Shown piece by piece: positions 36,701-44,662 of a stretch of DNA of 64,000 nucleotides. The position numbers were made by a program, and so were the translations under genes. The DNA is taken from positions 18,823-82,822 of the IMG/VR virus record IMGVR_UViG_3300045999_010308. One strand, given 5' to 3'. Positions within the stretch are counted from its first letter, which is position 1, and each line of letters opens with the position of its first letter. Below the pieces are notes generated by a model that searched no databases, was not told the origin of the DNA, and saw nothing but the letters and a program-made list of their open reading frames with translations. This DNA comes from a virus.

Positions 36701-39700
36701 TTGCCGATTTTACCTGTTTATTTGGTTCGGGTTCGGGATCAGATGAAGCAACAGGTCGGTTGATAGGGGGTTTAGGAGGTTGCCCATCTGCACCACCTGT
36801 AGATGCTTCTGTCCAAGGATCAGGAATTGAACCAAGATTAATAGCAGGCGGTAAAGCTTTCTGTTTAAATTCCTTAATAGTTTTAGCATAAATTTCTTCC
36901 GCTTTTTTAGCTGAACGTTTTGTCATTTCTTTTAAAAATAACTCTTCAGACTTTTTAGCAGATTCTGCTAACATTTTTTCAATTTTATTAGTAGATTGCC
37001 CAGATTCTTTTAATACTTGAACCTTTTTTTCTACAATAGAAGACGGTGTATAAAGAGGAAGTTCTTCTTCTGTCTTTTCTGTTTTTATTTTGTTGTTACC
37101 TAGTGTTTCAGTGGATGCTATAACAGGAACTAGCTGTTGTGTACTAGCTTTTTTCTGCGCTTCATGATTTGTCCATAATTTTGCCCATGCTTCTTTTTCT
37201 GCTTTATGTTTACGAGTACGTTCCGCATCTTTCTCAGACAGTTCTCGTATTTTTGCAGTATATTTAGATGCTTCAGTTAATGCTTTATTAGTAGCTTTTC
37301 TATTTGCTTCATTTTCGGCTTCTAACGCTAGTCTTTGGTTAATAGCTTTTTGATTGACTTGAGAAATAGATTGACTTTGATATGAAACGCCTTGTATTTT
37401 TTCTTGCCCTAATTGGATGTCCCCAATAAAAGTATTTGATGATTGTTTTTGATACGCTTCTATTTGATGAGGAAAAAACGGATCGATGTTTACAGGATTT
37501 TTAGTTGCCAAATAACGATTTTCTATCATATTTTTAGCAATGATAGCCATCGTCGCTTGTAAGTCTTTTTCTTTTGACTTAATTCCTTTAATTTCACCTT
37601 CAACTATATTTTTTCCTACTTTTTCAAATTCTTTAGAAGGCGACTGTATTTTATTGATTTGTTTGGTTATTTCTAGTGGAATAGAGGCAATGTCTATTGA
37701 AACAGTCTCAAGTTCTGCTAATTTACTATTTAATCCTTGTACTAATCCAGAGACAATACTAGAACCAGTATCAGTCATTTCTGGTATTACTTGAGATTTA
37801 ACGTCAATAGCGTCAAGAATTTCTTTATTTACACCTAATTTTTTTAAATCATAAATAGGATTAACATTTTCGGCAGATTCTTTAAGTTGAGTAAGGTTCC
37901 CTTTTAATGACGCTAATGGATGCCCAAATCTTTCGTTTTTTGGCACTTTAGCTAATAAATTATTAACTCGATCAATAGCATCTTGAGACGCTTTTCTTAA
38001 AGTGTTAGCATTTTGAATAACATAGGAAACTTCGCGTTGAACGTCTTCAATTCTAAGGTTTTTAGCAATTGTCTGTTTATCAATCTTGCTTAACTGTGGA
38101 GGGGTCGGTATTTTGGCTTCTGGATTGTTGGTCTGCTCGTATTTAATTAATGCTTGCTCGTATTCTGTTTGTTTTTTAAGAAATGATTCTCGTTTTTTTT
38201 CTGGTAATAAATTTAGATAATTTGAATTAACACCACTACCGAACATTTTTAATTGAGGTGTTACTCCTGTTAATTGAGTTTGTATATCTTTTGTTAATGA
38301 AGAAATAATTGATCCTAAGAGTGTAGGATCAATTATTTCTTCTGGCTGAAATTGTGCAACACGCTCAAGTAATTTTTTAACAATTTCTTTAGGCACATTT
38401 TCTGTGATTTTAGTAATTTTTAATGCAATTTTTGCTAATTGTTCTTTTGGTACAAGAGTATCTATATTTGTTATGTCTATTTTAGAAAAATCCCGTAAAA
38501 TAGGATCGTTTTGTAGTCTTTTGCTTTGTTTTATCCTTGCCTGTAAGTTTTTTAAATTTTGATTTATTTTATTTTGAGATTGTATTGCGGGTGAATCATC
38601 ATATTCAGCGTTTTGGGCTTCTTTTTGAAGTTGCTCTAAATCTTGTTGAATTAACTCGCTTCCAACAATTATAGATTTAGCGTATTGAATAGCTTGTGAA
38701 ATACTATGCTGAAATAAATTATCGAACGTACCTAAAGTAGTTGTCAATCTTTGTTCAATCTGTTTACTTATTTGAGTAACTTGTTCATTCTGTTTTAAAT
38801 TAAATTTTAAGTTTGGCTCAACAATTTTTCTAGAAGAAATTTGCGCTACTAAACGATTACCTTCTCCTTCAGGAACAAACCCAAATCGTTGATAAATTGA
38901 TCCCCGTCTTTTTCCTTTTTGATCTGCATTTTCTGGCGATGCAGTTAATATAGCTTCATTAGTATTGCTTACAAACTTATTAAAAAACTCAGACACAGAG
39001 TTTTTTAGCTGAATTACTTCTTTTTTTGTTAATTGCGCTGCATCCCCTAGACTAGAAAACTGAGAATCTAGAGAAAAAGCAATTTCATAAATATCTTGCC
39101 CAACACCAGGCATTGATTGTTTTGGTGTGGCTGTAAATCCGATCACTCGACCACCTACATTGTCGGTTCCAATATATTTACCTTCATCGTTAACAAAAAA
39201 TGATTTATGATTTTCTCTTGCAATTAATCTAAATCCTTGTTCAATAATTTTTTGCTCTGATACTGCTTGCTTTAAAGCTCCGATAAATTCTGCGCTACTT
39301 CCCTCTAAAGCTTTTTGAGTTTTCAAAAGAGAGTGAGATTGTTTAATAATTTGTAAAAAATCTTTTCCACTAAAAGCAATTGTTATTTTTAATAAATCTG
39401 CTAAATCTTTAGTAAGCTCACCTAAGTCATTTTCGGAAGATATAAGGTTTAATAACTCTGTTAGTGAAGTTATTGCTTTTTGAGATGCTTCTGGAAATTT
39501 TGAAAATTCGCCACTTCCTAAAACACTGAGCATATTTTGAAAACTTGCTATCGAATTATCTATAGATTTTTGAGTATAAGGATTATTATTAGAAACTCCT
39601 ATCTTGGTTTGTATTTTTTGGAAAGTTTCTGATGCAGTTAATATTCGTTCTCCAATCGGTTTATCTCTGCCTGTTATTTTATCTATTTTTATTTGTAAAG

Positions 39701-40382
39701 TATCAACAAGTTTATTTAATACTGGTTGAACAAACTGTACAGAACTAGCAGTTATATTTCCAGTTTTTTGCCCAGCGGATTCAAAGTTAAACCCAGTTTT
39801 TTTAGTAAAACTTTGTTCAAATCCTTGACTAAAACTTTTAGTCAAATTAAATCCAATTCCTTGTATTAAAGAATTGCTTATAGTTCCAATAGCTGTAGGC
39901 TTTAATCTAGAAACAGATTTAACAACTTCTTTAATTTCTTTTGTAACCGCTTTAATTTCTGTTAATAATTCAAGATTTGCATTTTTGATAGATACTTCTA
40001 CTTTTTGTTTAATCTCATTAGAATATTTTTGGCTAGAACCTTTAGATTGAACTGATGCCTGAACTATAACTGTTTTGTTTGCTATTTCTTGTAGTTCACT
40101 GTCATCAACTTTAATCCTGATAACTTTTTTACTAACTCGATCAATGTGTTTTTCTTTTTCTGATAAATGTTTATTTAAACCATGCAATGGGCGATGATCT
40201 ACTACTGGAACAATTGTTAACTTAGGAATACTTTGCTTAAGAGACCATTCTATGTCTCTAGTGATTTTTTGGGCATGATCTTCTAAAGAAGAAAGCTGGT
40301 CTTTAGCCGATTTGATACCGCTATCATATTGGGCTGTATTTAGCCCTAGACCGATTTCTAAAGTACCAAGTGATAAAGACAT
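30675..40382 (-). CDS. Tape measure protein with M23 peptidase and lytic transglycosylase domains
   Basis: 3,235 residues from the ATG at 40382 (ribosome site AGGGGAG); an upstream start at 40430 is less likely. Long coiled-coil stretches fill most of it. A tape-measure N-terminal-type domain lies near residues 1300-1465 (LERLETVLNFSTGNAESSL...EELNSQLGEAMPGALQIAARSM), hydrophobic segments follow near 1500, an M23 endopeptidase near 2315-2450 (HRGVDV, HLHLG), a transglycosylase near 2485-2610 (LIKKESSF, AGAMGLSQLMPGTA), and a Gly-rich hydrophobic C-terminus. At about 1.5 angstrom per residue the tail would be near 0.5 micrometre. The two lytic domains fit cell-wall passage. Confidence 0.93.
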   Translation of the reverse strand: MSLSLGTLEIGLGLNTAQYDSGIKSAKDQLSSLEDHAQKITRDIEWSLKQSIPKLTIVPVVDHRPLHGLNKHLSEKEKHIDRVSKKVIRIKVDDSELQEIANKTVIVQASVQSKGSSQKYSNEIKQKVEVSIKNANLELLTEIKAVTKEIKEVVKSVSRLKPTAIGTISNSLIQGIGFNLTKSFSQGFEQSFTKKTGFNFESAGQKTGNITASSVQFVQPVLNKLVDTLQIKIDKITGRDKPIGERILTASETFQKIQTKIGVSNNNPYTQKSIDNSIASFQNMLSVLGSGEFSKFPEASQKAITSLTELLNLISSENDLGELTKDLADLLKITIAFSGKDFLQIIKQSHSLLKTQKALEGSSAEFIGALKQAVSEQKIIEQGFRLIARENHKSFFVNDEGKYIGTDNVGGRVIGFTATPKQSMPGVGQDIYEIAFSLDSQFSSLGDAAQLTKKEVIQLKNSVSEFFNKFVSNTNEAILTASPENADQKGKRRGSIYQRFGFVPEGEGNRLVAQISSRKIVEPNLKFNLKQNEQVTQISKQIEQRLTTTLGTFDNLFQHSISQAIQYAKSIIVGSELIQQDLEQLQKEAQNAEYDDSPAIQSQNKINQNLKNLQARIKQSKRLQNDPILRDFSKIDITNIDTLVPKEQLAKIALKITKITENVPKEIVKKLLERVAQFQPEEIIDPTLLGSIISSLTKDIQTQLTGVTPQLKMFGSGVNSNYLNLLPEKKRESFLKKQTEYEQALIKYEQTNNPEAKIPTPPQLSKIDKQTIAKNLRIEDVQREVSYVIQNANTLRKASQDAIDRVNNLLAKVPKNERFGHPLASLKGNLTQLKESAENVNPIYDLKKLGVNKEILDAIDVKSQVIPEMTDTGSSIVSGLVQGLNSKLAELETVSIDIASIPLEITKQINKIQSPSKEFEKVGKNIVEGEIKGIKSKEKDLQATMAIIAKNMIENRYLATKNPVNIDPFFPHQIEAYQKQSSNTFIGDIQLGQEKIQGVSYQSQSISQVNQKAINQRLALEAENEANRKATNKALTEASKYTAKIRELSEKDAERTRKHKAEKEAWAKLWTNHEAQKKASTQQLVPVIASTETLGNNKIKTEKTEEELPLYTPSSIVEKKVQVLKESGQSTNKIEKMLAESAKKSEELFLKEMTKRSAKKAEEIYAKTIKEFKQKALPPAINLGSIPDPWTEASTGGADGQPPKPPINRPVASSDPEPEPNKQVKSASKIIQNIDNPTQLQKIGKAFEAIKNQLNNLPEPIKRVLLGARTLLSAFAGFQILQQAGVFFRQFTTDSFQAALNMERLETVLNFSTGNAESSLAKLKIQADRLGISFLSSAKNYQQFSASVINTPLEFQKDKIFEGITLGLATRGASSQQQDRALLAITQIASKGRVSMEELNSQLGEAMPGALQIAARSMGLTSQEFIKLVESGSILAEDLLPKLATQINLESAGGLSVIDDTAFAQVARVQNQIELLRISLGESLLNASKLGLPLITKGLEILTKNGQSLATVLTSIGVVSAGGFIMVLKNIGLIDLGLKALGVTAASTRGAISQIGVGLLKGLGWTALIYGVMEAFKELYQYINAGSEESKRSLKSTQESLQELRRLLEKPLPTPKASTVITDSATAIQRFKNNRERDKSLEFTAGGLIDTTQILRLSTDTFSDTKITEFTGKLDTLRQKAKDLKIDEIIASGDADIKKATSVRQEIAKVNQEIQALTEKYFPQIGLIVNEIASTEERITAIKKVLDDPESSNSQKDNASIQLEITEVQLRKLKESQEKYNEAVKENLVNYQQLTEQINKVARALSNIEFVSSGRTILSETDIKRQVLSGNLKPFEIDLTVREQSLSIVKDQFNSLNGLLATKEKELQNTLTDQINQRITELMPELNGIDFRTALQQGSVSPEAIGDRLQQLGDQSPFELKQVLETAKQQASIRRQTLTIDKSIVDTELEIANARRERARNARQASIVGANVNERIATLRQLPFGGPAASYRDALSEVRNQERLLGEAYRRLESASDDPNVIQQEVDNTRLALEQARANLLQQQTSLQDYYRNLDRQIIDFNRQIDDYRRQIEDAQLSAFKENRSLSESYSDLVRELDKNLLNAQNQLLDTTDRIRVQQVKNRLLIPGTSDAGKELGDIFLEFVQGQADLASRGRTFQSRTEEIETSYISTLRNIRNLQEQQQDAERNRLRTIEDIKRTQENLNRTLADLIRQTNKELGFIPQSIKDIVTNLNTLPEPIKLINSELVAIPPNIKTSGEDLVKSIEETAEAIRKAKEGLILPAPGNFAPAPVWNGGGFLPPPQSLKGRNNFRQTFNGSEFKNIPRNIFVYPVPNGQITGDQGDQHRGVDVFAPVGTPVLNIRSGRIVSAGPGGTINKEDSNPSLPGYQNQHSIKIQFDIPIVVDGKTLTHAYYTHLTDLAQNFQVGQQVKEGVVLGGVGMAGGAPHLHLGLSETANFRGRSALSNRDTLRVFDAIANQQKNTVSSGFPKVPFASLIEGAARQVGIDPLLFAALIKKESSFHHMDPDHPTQIHKSSAGAMGLSQLMPGTAEELGVNPLNPTENLIGGATYLARMLERFNGNIELAISAYKAGPGNVRNGQLAKGTVEDVKIVMQYYREFLRQFRRNQGGPEYSSPPPIAQLPTLPNQNQDNFWDADLPPVLKDNPINFQSPNLLPVPNLPTGNLDAAADQIRKAEIANQNAEEFSRRLEEQQNLNNALDRSMKFRRQQEEDARGLERTLRDASENVADLTINSKGYLTVQEEINKSATEVSRQYRSQIESLQDQRRTLLLNADAQKKYSDAIKEILGEFQEKGIALPPEFVKEMTDSIEVLAKNAESAKEQVTILDQAIERLGKNQGVATLEASFRKTRDTVRSIRDRLNDLTVQRMKLENQSRPTLFDDSAILAERISLQKEKEELEDYLEPYKNLPQYAEYVANIRSEWEKLAELRLERAELDASPNRGAAESFFSDIREGKGIGSAFSSLGLNIMTKFVEGITKPAIDVLTSAIDGFIKPITQAFESVFNAIIGPVGNFFTNALNSIFKPVGNIFSSIFGGGGGGGLFNSLFSGITGIFSGGLGSIGSLGSIGASSFASVPASAFSLGTGFSLFSDGGKVGDANVPIEKNIISAFQRERSMSGGRKPRLIVANEDELVLNPKETEAYLEYRNNAPIKNYANGGFVGGKPNYSTTSNTNSSNQSLVINNTNNVTVESRNDMGYSLNQLKERENAQNERTKKRFFG

Positions 40383-40840
40383 TAGCTTTTCTCCCCTATT
40401 AATTGAATTATTTCGTCGTATAGTCCGCAATCAACTATTATCTGAGTGGCGAAGACTGGCACTTGGCCAGCTTGCATAGCTTCTAACAGAATTTGAGCGG
40501 TTTCTTGATCAAGAAAATATTTTTTATTTTCTTTAAACTGGTAAGGCAGAAAATCATTGGGTTTTGGAGGTTGAGACTGTGATTTTTCTTTTGATTGTGC
40601 TATTAGGTAGGCGTGAACCATGGCGGCAATTTGACTAACCGTAGCCGATAGTGAATTAATTTCTTCACATTTGACTTTTTGAATCCCTGAATATTTTTTT
40701 AGGATTAACCAGTCTGGCCACTCTTCCCACTCCTCGATAGGCAATCCCCATGCACACCATTTGTAATAGATTTCTTCCCAATTAATGGGGTTAGCGATTG
40801 CCTCTAACCGCGCATTAATTGCGTCATCTATTCGTTTTTT
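40382..40840 (-). CDS. Tail assembly chaperone, frameshift extension (GT-type)
   Basis: This reading frame has no good start of its own; the nearest is TTG at 40744. It opens directly from the slippery site at 40834-40840 in the -1 frame and continues KKRIDDAINARLEAIANPINWEE...PIEEWEEWPDW to the stop at 40382. It should be made only as a fusion with the 40828-41616 product. It overlaps the tape measure start, the classic position for GT proteins. Confidence 0.75.
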   Translation of the reverse strand, partial: KKRIDDAINARLEAIANPINWEEIYYKWCAWGLPIEEWEEWPDWLILKKYSGIQKVKCEEINSLSATVSQIAAMVHAYLIAQSKEKSQSQPPKPNDFLPYQFKENKKYFLDQETAQILLEAMQAGQVPVFATQIIVDCGLYDEIIQLIGEKS

Positions 40841-41616
40841 TCGTCATCCTCCGTTGATTCTGATTCTGATTTTTCAGGCTCTGGTTTCTCAGTTTCTGGG
40901 TTTTGCCACTGAGTTATGTCTTGCCAGAGATAGTCTTGATAGAGTTTTACTACCATAAATTGAGACATATCATTAATGTCTTGTATGGTAAAATCAACAG
41001 AAGATTTATTATCTTTAAGTTTAACTACCCGTCGAGGACTACCTAGAAAGTTAGCTAACAAGGCTTTATTGTAAGTTTCATAGGTTGTTTCCCGATCCTT
41101 AAATAAAGCGTTTAATTCATCGAGATAAGGCTCTACAAGTTCTATAGATTCTCTTGCTAGTTCTCTTGTTTTTTTACGGTTGCTTAAAATCGATTGCTGT
41201 ACAATAGCGGCGGTTTCTACTTTTTGTTCTACGCTGTCAGATTTTACCCCGTCAAGGGCATCAACCATGACCTGTTCAATCCGTTCTCGGATCGAACCGT
41301 CGTTAACTACTACTCCTTCAATTTCAGCAGTGGATAGTCCCGTTTTTTGTCCGATAGCTTTAATTTTCTCAAGATAAGCTTTGTCAGCTTTTTCCCGTGC
41401 CTCTAAGTATTCCTTGACTGTTTCATTTTCCTTTGGATTAATTCCGTATCGTTTTAAAAACTTGATTCCAATCTCTCCATTTTCTTCAGTGGCAATTGTA
41501 TCTATCTTTTCTAATAAAGCATCATTGTCTTGGATATAATAAAGCCACTCTTTTTTTAAAGGAAAAAAGAATGTTTCATTAAATTTCAATTTGCCCAATA
41601 CGCTTAACTTCGCCAT
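40828..41616 (-). CDS. Tail assembly chaperone (G-type)
   Basis: 262 residues, acidic C-terminus (ESTEDDEKNE). Just before its stop the codons are GAC GAA AAA AAC GAA TAG, with the canonical slippery heptamer A-AAA-AAC in frame. A -1 slip gives the longer fusion with the 40382 frame. Position immediately upstream of the tape measure gene is diagnostic. The central part resembles phage proteins with a long helical region and a DFTIQDINDMSQF motif. Confidence 0.75.
   Translation of the reverse strand: MAKLSVLGKLKFNETFFFPLKKEWLYYIQDNDALLEKIDTIATEENGEIGIKFLKRYGINPKENETVKEYLEAREKADKAYLEKIKAIGQKTGLSTAEIEGVVVNDGSIRERIEQVMVDALDGVKSDSVEQKVETAAIVQQSILSNRKKTRELARESIELVEPYLDELNALFKDRETTYETYNKALLANFLGSPRRVVKLKDNKSSVDFTIQDINDMSQFMVVKLYQDYLWQDITQWQNPETEKPEPEKSESESTEDDEKNE
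40834..40840 (-). promoter_or_regulatory. Programmed -1 frameshift site A-AAA-AAC
   Basis: The heptamer is in the correct phase (GA|A AAA AAC|) six nt upstream of the zero-frame stop, and the -1 frame stays open for 150 codons. This is the same heptamer type used in other phage G/GT genes. Confidence 0.8.
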
Positions 41617-41872
41617 TTATTTTTACCTTTTGATTTCTTTTTGCACTTTGTTCAGTATTGAGCCACAGAGGATCAATGATCACAGATACCTGTATTCTTT
41701 CTTGGTTTTTTGTTCCGTCTGGTGGTTCGATTAATATCTTTTCTTGTTGACTTATTTCTCGATCAAACGTACCGAAAGAAAACCAGAGGTAATTATTGAT
41801 TATTCTAGAATTGACTAACATTACCTCTTGGTCTTCATCAACAAGGAGTTTAACTATTTTAATTGAGGTCAT
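41579..41872 (-). CDS. Small tail-operon protein
   Basis: 97 residues, beta-rich (IKIVKLLVDEDQEVMLVN...). It overlaps the next gene by 38 nt and the tail tube gene by 14 nt, so it is tightly coupled. No family recognised. Perhaps a minor tail or decoration protein. Confidence 0.6.
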   Translation of the reverse strand: MTSIKIVKLLVDEDQEVMLVNSRIINNYLWFSFGTFDREISQQEKILIEPPDGTKNQERIQVSVIIDPLWLNTEQSAKRNQKVKINGEVKRIGQIEI

Positions 41873-42590
41873 CGGCTACATTAGGAGAGAATGGCGACGT
41901 TGCCATCGGTTTAATGTCAAACACATTGCCACTAATAGTTAGAGTTACGTTTCCTTGTAGGAAATTGCCTTTTTCACCACTAACATTTTGGCTAACATTT
42001 GTCTGGAACCCTAAACCTCCGCGCTGTCCCATATAGACAATTTCGAGGTAAATTCGCTCACCTTTTTGCTCTGCGGCCTTTACGATTTCATATCCAGGAT
42101 CACCAAATACAAGCGGACCCGATACCGACCCAGTACTCATGATCTCAGAGATAAATTTCTCCACCGCCATTTCACCAAAGACGGAATCAGTAACCTCAGT
42201 AGAGGAGGTGTCAACGTTAAAGGTCTTGGCGCTCAAAAAAGGAACCCAAGATTTAATCGTGCATTTTTGAGCGGGAGTACCAACAGCAGCAGCAATTTTG
42301 GAAGGTTCGATCTGGATTGCTGTCTGAGTTAGCGTCGTCGTTTTTGTTCGGACGATCACATAATCACCGGCAGTCCCCACATAAATTAAAGTGCCAGCAT
42401 ATAAAAGGCGACCAAAACCCCCAGTCGCTACGGTAAGAGTGGTATCACCTAAGACGATTGCGGAAGCTAAATCGGCTACTCGTGTGGGAGGTTCTTGTCC
42501 AAATCCGTAAGCACCAGAAATAAAAAATTGCGTATCACGGCTAGGGGTGAGGTTGTCACTCCGATTCAACTCTAAAATCTGATTGGACAT
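41859..42590 (-). CDS. Major tail (tube) protein
   Basis: 243 residues from the ATG at 42590. Beta-rich, with LASAIVLGDTTLTVAT and FGEMAVEKFISEIMSTGSVSGPLVFGDPGYEIV, and positioned between a completion-like protein and the assembly chaperones. Position and composition are those of the tube subunit; no explicit family motif. Confidence 0.65.
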   Translation of the reverse strand: MSNQILELNRSDNLTPSRDTQFFISGAYGFGQEPPTRVADLASAIVLGDTTLTVATGGFGRLLYAGTLIYVGTAGDYVIVRTKTTTLTQTAIQIEPSKIAAAVGTPAQKCTIKSWVPFLSAKTFNVDTSSTEVTDSVFGEMAVEKFISEIMSTGSVSGPLVFGDPGYEIVKAAEQKGERIYLEIVYMGQRGGLGFQTNVSQNVSGEKGNFLQGNVTLTISGNVFDIKPMATSPFSPNVADDLN

Positions 42591-42652
42591 TCTAATCACT
42601 GACTAAACTTTTCTAGTTATATTGTACTATAAAAGATTAGTAAATGTGTACT

Positions 42653-43102
42653 CTAGAAGTCTAAAAGCCTAGCAGTAGTGATTTTAAAGGTCACTTTTGG
42701 TCTGATAATCCCCTCGGAGGTTTTGGTATAGGGGGTTAGGCGAGGCTGATCTAGAAAATTCCAGTAGCGAGAAGATTTAAGTCTCTCGATCACCGGTGTT
42801 AAGGATTTCTCTAGATTGTACTGTTTTAGGGTAATGCAATAGTTATTTATACCTACGGTATATCCTAGTAAATTTTCGTGATAAGGATTAGGCTCTCTTT
42901 GAATAATTGCTTCGATGCCGCTATTAGGTTTTACTTTATAGTTAGGGGGTAATTCAGGAGGCTCTACCCAAATAGCATCAATTTCTTTTAAATTTTGCCC
43001 TGTAGGGCTTGTTATTTCGTATTTACCTAAGTCAGTACCGATAAGTATCTTTAAATTGTTTCTAATACCTAATAAAATATTTCTTAATTCTGATTCACTC
43101 AT
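42653..43102 (-). CDS. Tail completion/terminator-like protein
   Basis: 149 residues. It overlaps the stop of the HK97 gp10-like gene by 8 nt. The order gp10-like, this gene, tail tube matches the neck/terminator slot of siphophages. No clear motif. Confidence 0.5.
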   Translation of the reverse strand: MSESELRNILLGIRNNLKILIGTDLGKYEITSPTGQNLKEIDAIWVEPPELPPNYKVKPNSGIEAIIQREPNPYHENLLGYTVGINNYCITLKQYNLEKSLTPVIERLKSSRYWNFLDQPRLTPYTKTSEGIIRPKVTFKITTARLLDF

Positions 43103-43493
43103 TTAATTTTTCCTTTAAGATTTCACTATAAGCCTCAATTGGATTATAGTCTTCTATAGCCGTGTCGATAAATGGGCGGGCGGGAACATCTGTCACCGTC
43201 CCATCGTTACGCTCTATTTGATACCCTTCATGGACAAGAGCGGCATGATCAGCCGTGTAACCGATTACTTTATAGGTATCCGATACATCTTCAATAAATT
43301 GGCTATTTTTTAGCTCACCTGTATCTACAATGTCCCGGGGTGAGCCAACTACACCGCCATTTTTTCGTACAGTCTCCCGTGGCCAGTTCCATTTAGTATC
43401 TTTTATCTGAAAGTTAATCTCTTGGGCAAATTCGCCCACCATTTCATTAAAAGACTCAATGGCTAATTGTCTTCCTAGATTCCAGTTAATCAT
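43095..43493 (-). CDS. HK97 gp10-like neck protein
   Basis: 132 residues. The pattern IVDTGELKNS...AALVHEGYQI...VPARPFIDTAIED is typical of HK97 gp10/head-tail joining proteins (RPF box). It is the first gene of the morphogenesis operon, with a terminator and a TATAAT box directly upstream. Confidence 0.7.
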   Translation of the reverse strand: MINWNLGRQLAIESFNEMVGEFAQEINFQIKDTKWNWPRETVRKNGGVVGSPRDIVDTGELKNSQFIEDVSDTYKVIGYTADHAALVHEGYQIERNDGTVTDVPARPFIDTAIEDYNPIEAYSEILKEKLNE

Positions 43494-43530
43494 TAAAAAA
43501 TAGCTGTAAGGATAACTTACAGCTATTATA
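43494..43530 (-). terminator. Terminator overlapping the -10 of the tail operon promoter
   Basis: Minus strand: ATAGCTGTAAG, loop TTATC, CTTACAGCTAT, then TTTTTT just before the ATG at 43493. A TATAAT box (43530-43525) overlaps the first arm. A transcript started at this promoter would lack most of the hairpin, while read-through RNA from the accessory genes upstream would be stopped. Confidence 0.65.
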
Positions 43531-43586
43531 GCAACTTTAGACTAACCGATTACGGATAGTCAACTCTTATGTCTCGTGGTGAGATA

Positions 43587-43955
43587 TTAATTTATCATTA
43601 AAGACTCAAACAATTCTTTAAATTTAACGTTTCTCCATCCTTTTTGAATTTTAAAAAAAACTTGTAACTCACCGTTAATACATTCTGTGGTTTGTTTACC
43701 AATAGTTTCTATGCCTTGAGTTAAAGAATCCGAAAAAGTGTTACATTCTTGCGTGTAAGTTTTTTGAATAAACCACTGCCCGCAATTGCAGTTTTTCTCG
43801 TCTATTATGTATCTTACCTGAAAAGATACATATTCTACGCCATGATAATTAATATCTGCCGAGAAACTTGAGCAACTTTTCCAAAACTTACATTCTCTTT
43901 CACTTGGACTAAGAACGTTCAAAACTTGTTCTTGAAACTCTTGAAATGATAGCAT
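43587..43955 (-). CDS. Unknown protein after the variable FGE-type gene
   Basis: 122 residues from the ATG at 43955; the open frame extends further upstream, but that part is the antisense-like shadow of the 44003 gene. It contains a Cys pair (EKNCNCGQW) and no known family. A TGATAAC-type repeat separates it from the FGE gene. Confidence 0.55.
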   Translation of the reverse strand: MLSFQEFQEQVLNVLSPSERECKFWKSCSSFSADINYHGVEYVSFQVRYIIDEKNCNCGQWFIQKTYTQECNTFSDSLTQGIETIGKQTTECINGELQVFFKIQKGWRNVKFKELFESLMIN

Positions 43956-44002
43956 AATTACTCCCGTTGATTCGTTGCTGACAACTGATAACTGATAACT
44001 GA

Positions 44003-44638
44003 CTAATTGTCGCAGACAACTCGAAAACCGAGGCTGAAGTTGAAGCGGAAGCCGGGGAAGAGCCAGAAACGAACCGCACTGCGACAGTACCTCGGATTGA
44101 TGAACCAAGAACCGCCGCGCAGACAACTATCTTCGCACCACTCCCAAACATTACCACTCATGTCATACAGTCCCCAACCATTGGGCTTTTTCTGTCCTAC
44201 GGGATGAGTTGTGTCATTAGAATTTTCGCTATACCAAGCATAATCTCTTAACTGATTAGCATCATCACCAAAATAATATGTAGTAGTTGTACCTGCTCGA
44301 CAAGCATATTCCCATTCCGCTTCTGTGGGTAGGCGATAGGTTTTACCGGTTATTCGACTCAATTTCTGACAAAAAGCTCTAGCATCGTCCCAACTAACCT
44401 GTTCTACCGGATTTTGGGGATTATTTTTAAAGTGAGAGGGATTGGTTCCCATTACTGCTTGATATTGTTCCTGAGTCACCGGATATTTGCCAATCGCAAA
44501 ACTGTTGACTTTAACTTGGTGTGAAGGCTTTTGATGATTTTGAACATCGGGATCACTATCAGGAGAGCCTATGAGAAACTCACCTGCTGGTAAGTTCACC
44601 ATTTCTAATGCGACTTGATTGGGTAGTTTTTCGGTCAT
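44003..44638 (-). CDS. FGE-sulfatase-type C-type-lectin-fold protein, probable DGR variable protein
   Basis: 211 residues. Full formylglycine-generating-enzyme/sulfatase-modifying-factor pattern: MVNLPAGEFLIGS, GKYPVTQEQYQAVMG, PVEQVSWDDARAFCQ, YRLPTEAEWEYACRAG, GLYDMSGNVWEWC. The last 40 residues (CLRGGSWFINPRYCRSAVRF...) match the variable region of cyanobacterial DGR targets, where Asn positions of the usual RGGSWNNNPRNCRSANR framework are replaced by F, I, Y, V, W, L and G. No reverse transcriptase or template repeat was found in the window. It is probably a diversified surface-binding protein. It has its own operator-bearing promoter. Confidence 0.75.
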   Translation of the reverse strand: MTEKLPNQVALEMVNLPAGEFLIGSPDSDPDVQNHQKPSHQVKVNSFAIGKYPVTQEQYQAVMGTNPSHFKNNPQNPVEQVSWDDARAFCQKLSRITGKTYRLPTEAEWEYACRAGTTTTYYFGDDANQLRDYAWYSENSNDTTHPVGQKKPNGWGLYDMSGNVWEWCEDSCLRGGSWFINPRYCRSAVRFWLFPGFRFNFSLGFRVVCDN

Positions 44639-44662
44639 CGTGAACTCCTTTGGTTTTTTGGT

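Noticed and set aside
43956-44126. N-terminal extension of the 43587 open frame
   Set aside because: It overlaps the FGE-type gene out of frame and carries repeat sequence; a proper ATG exists at 43955.
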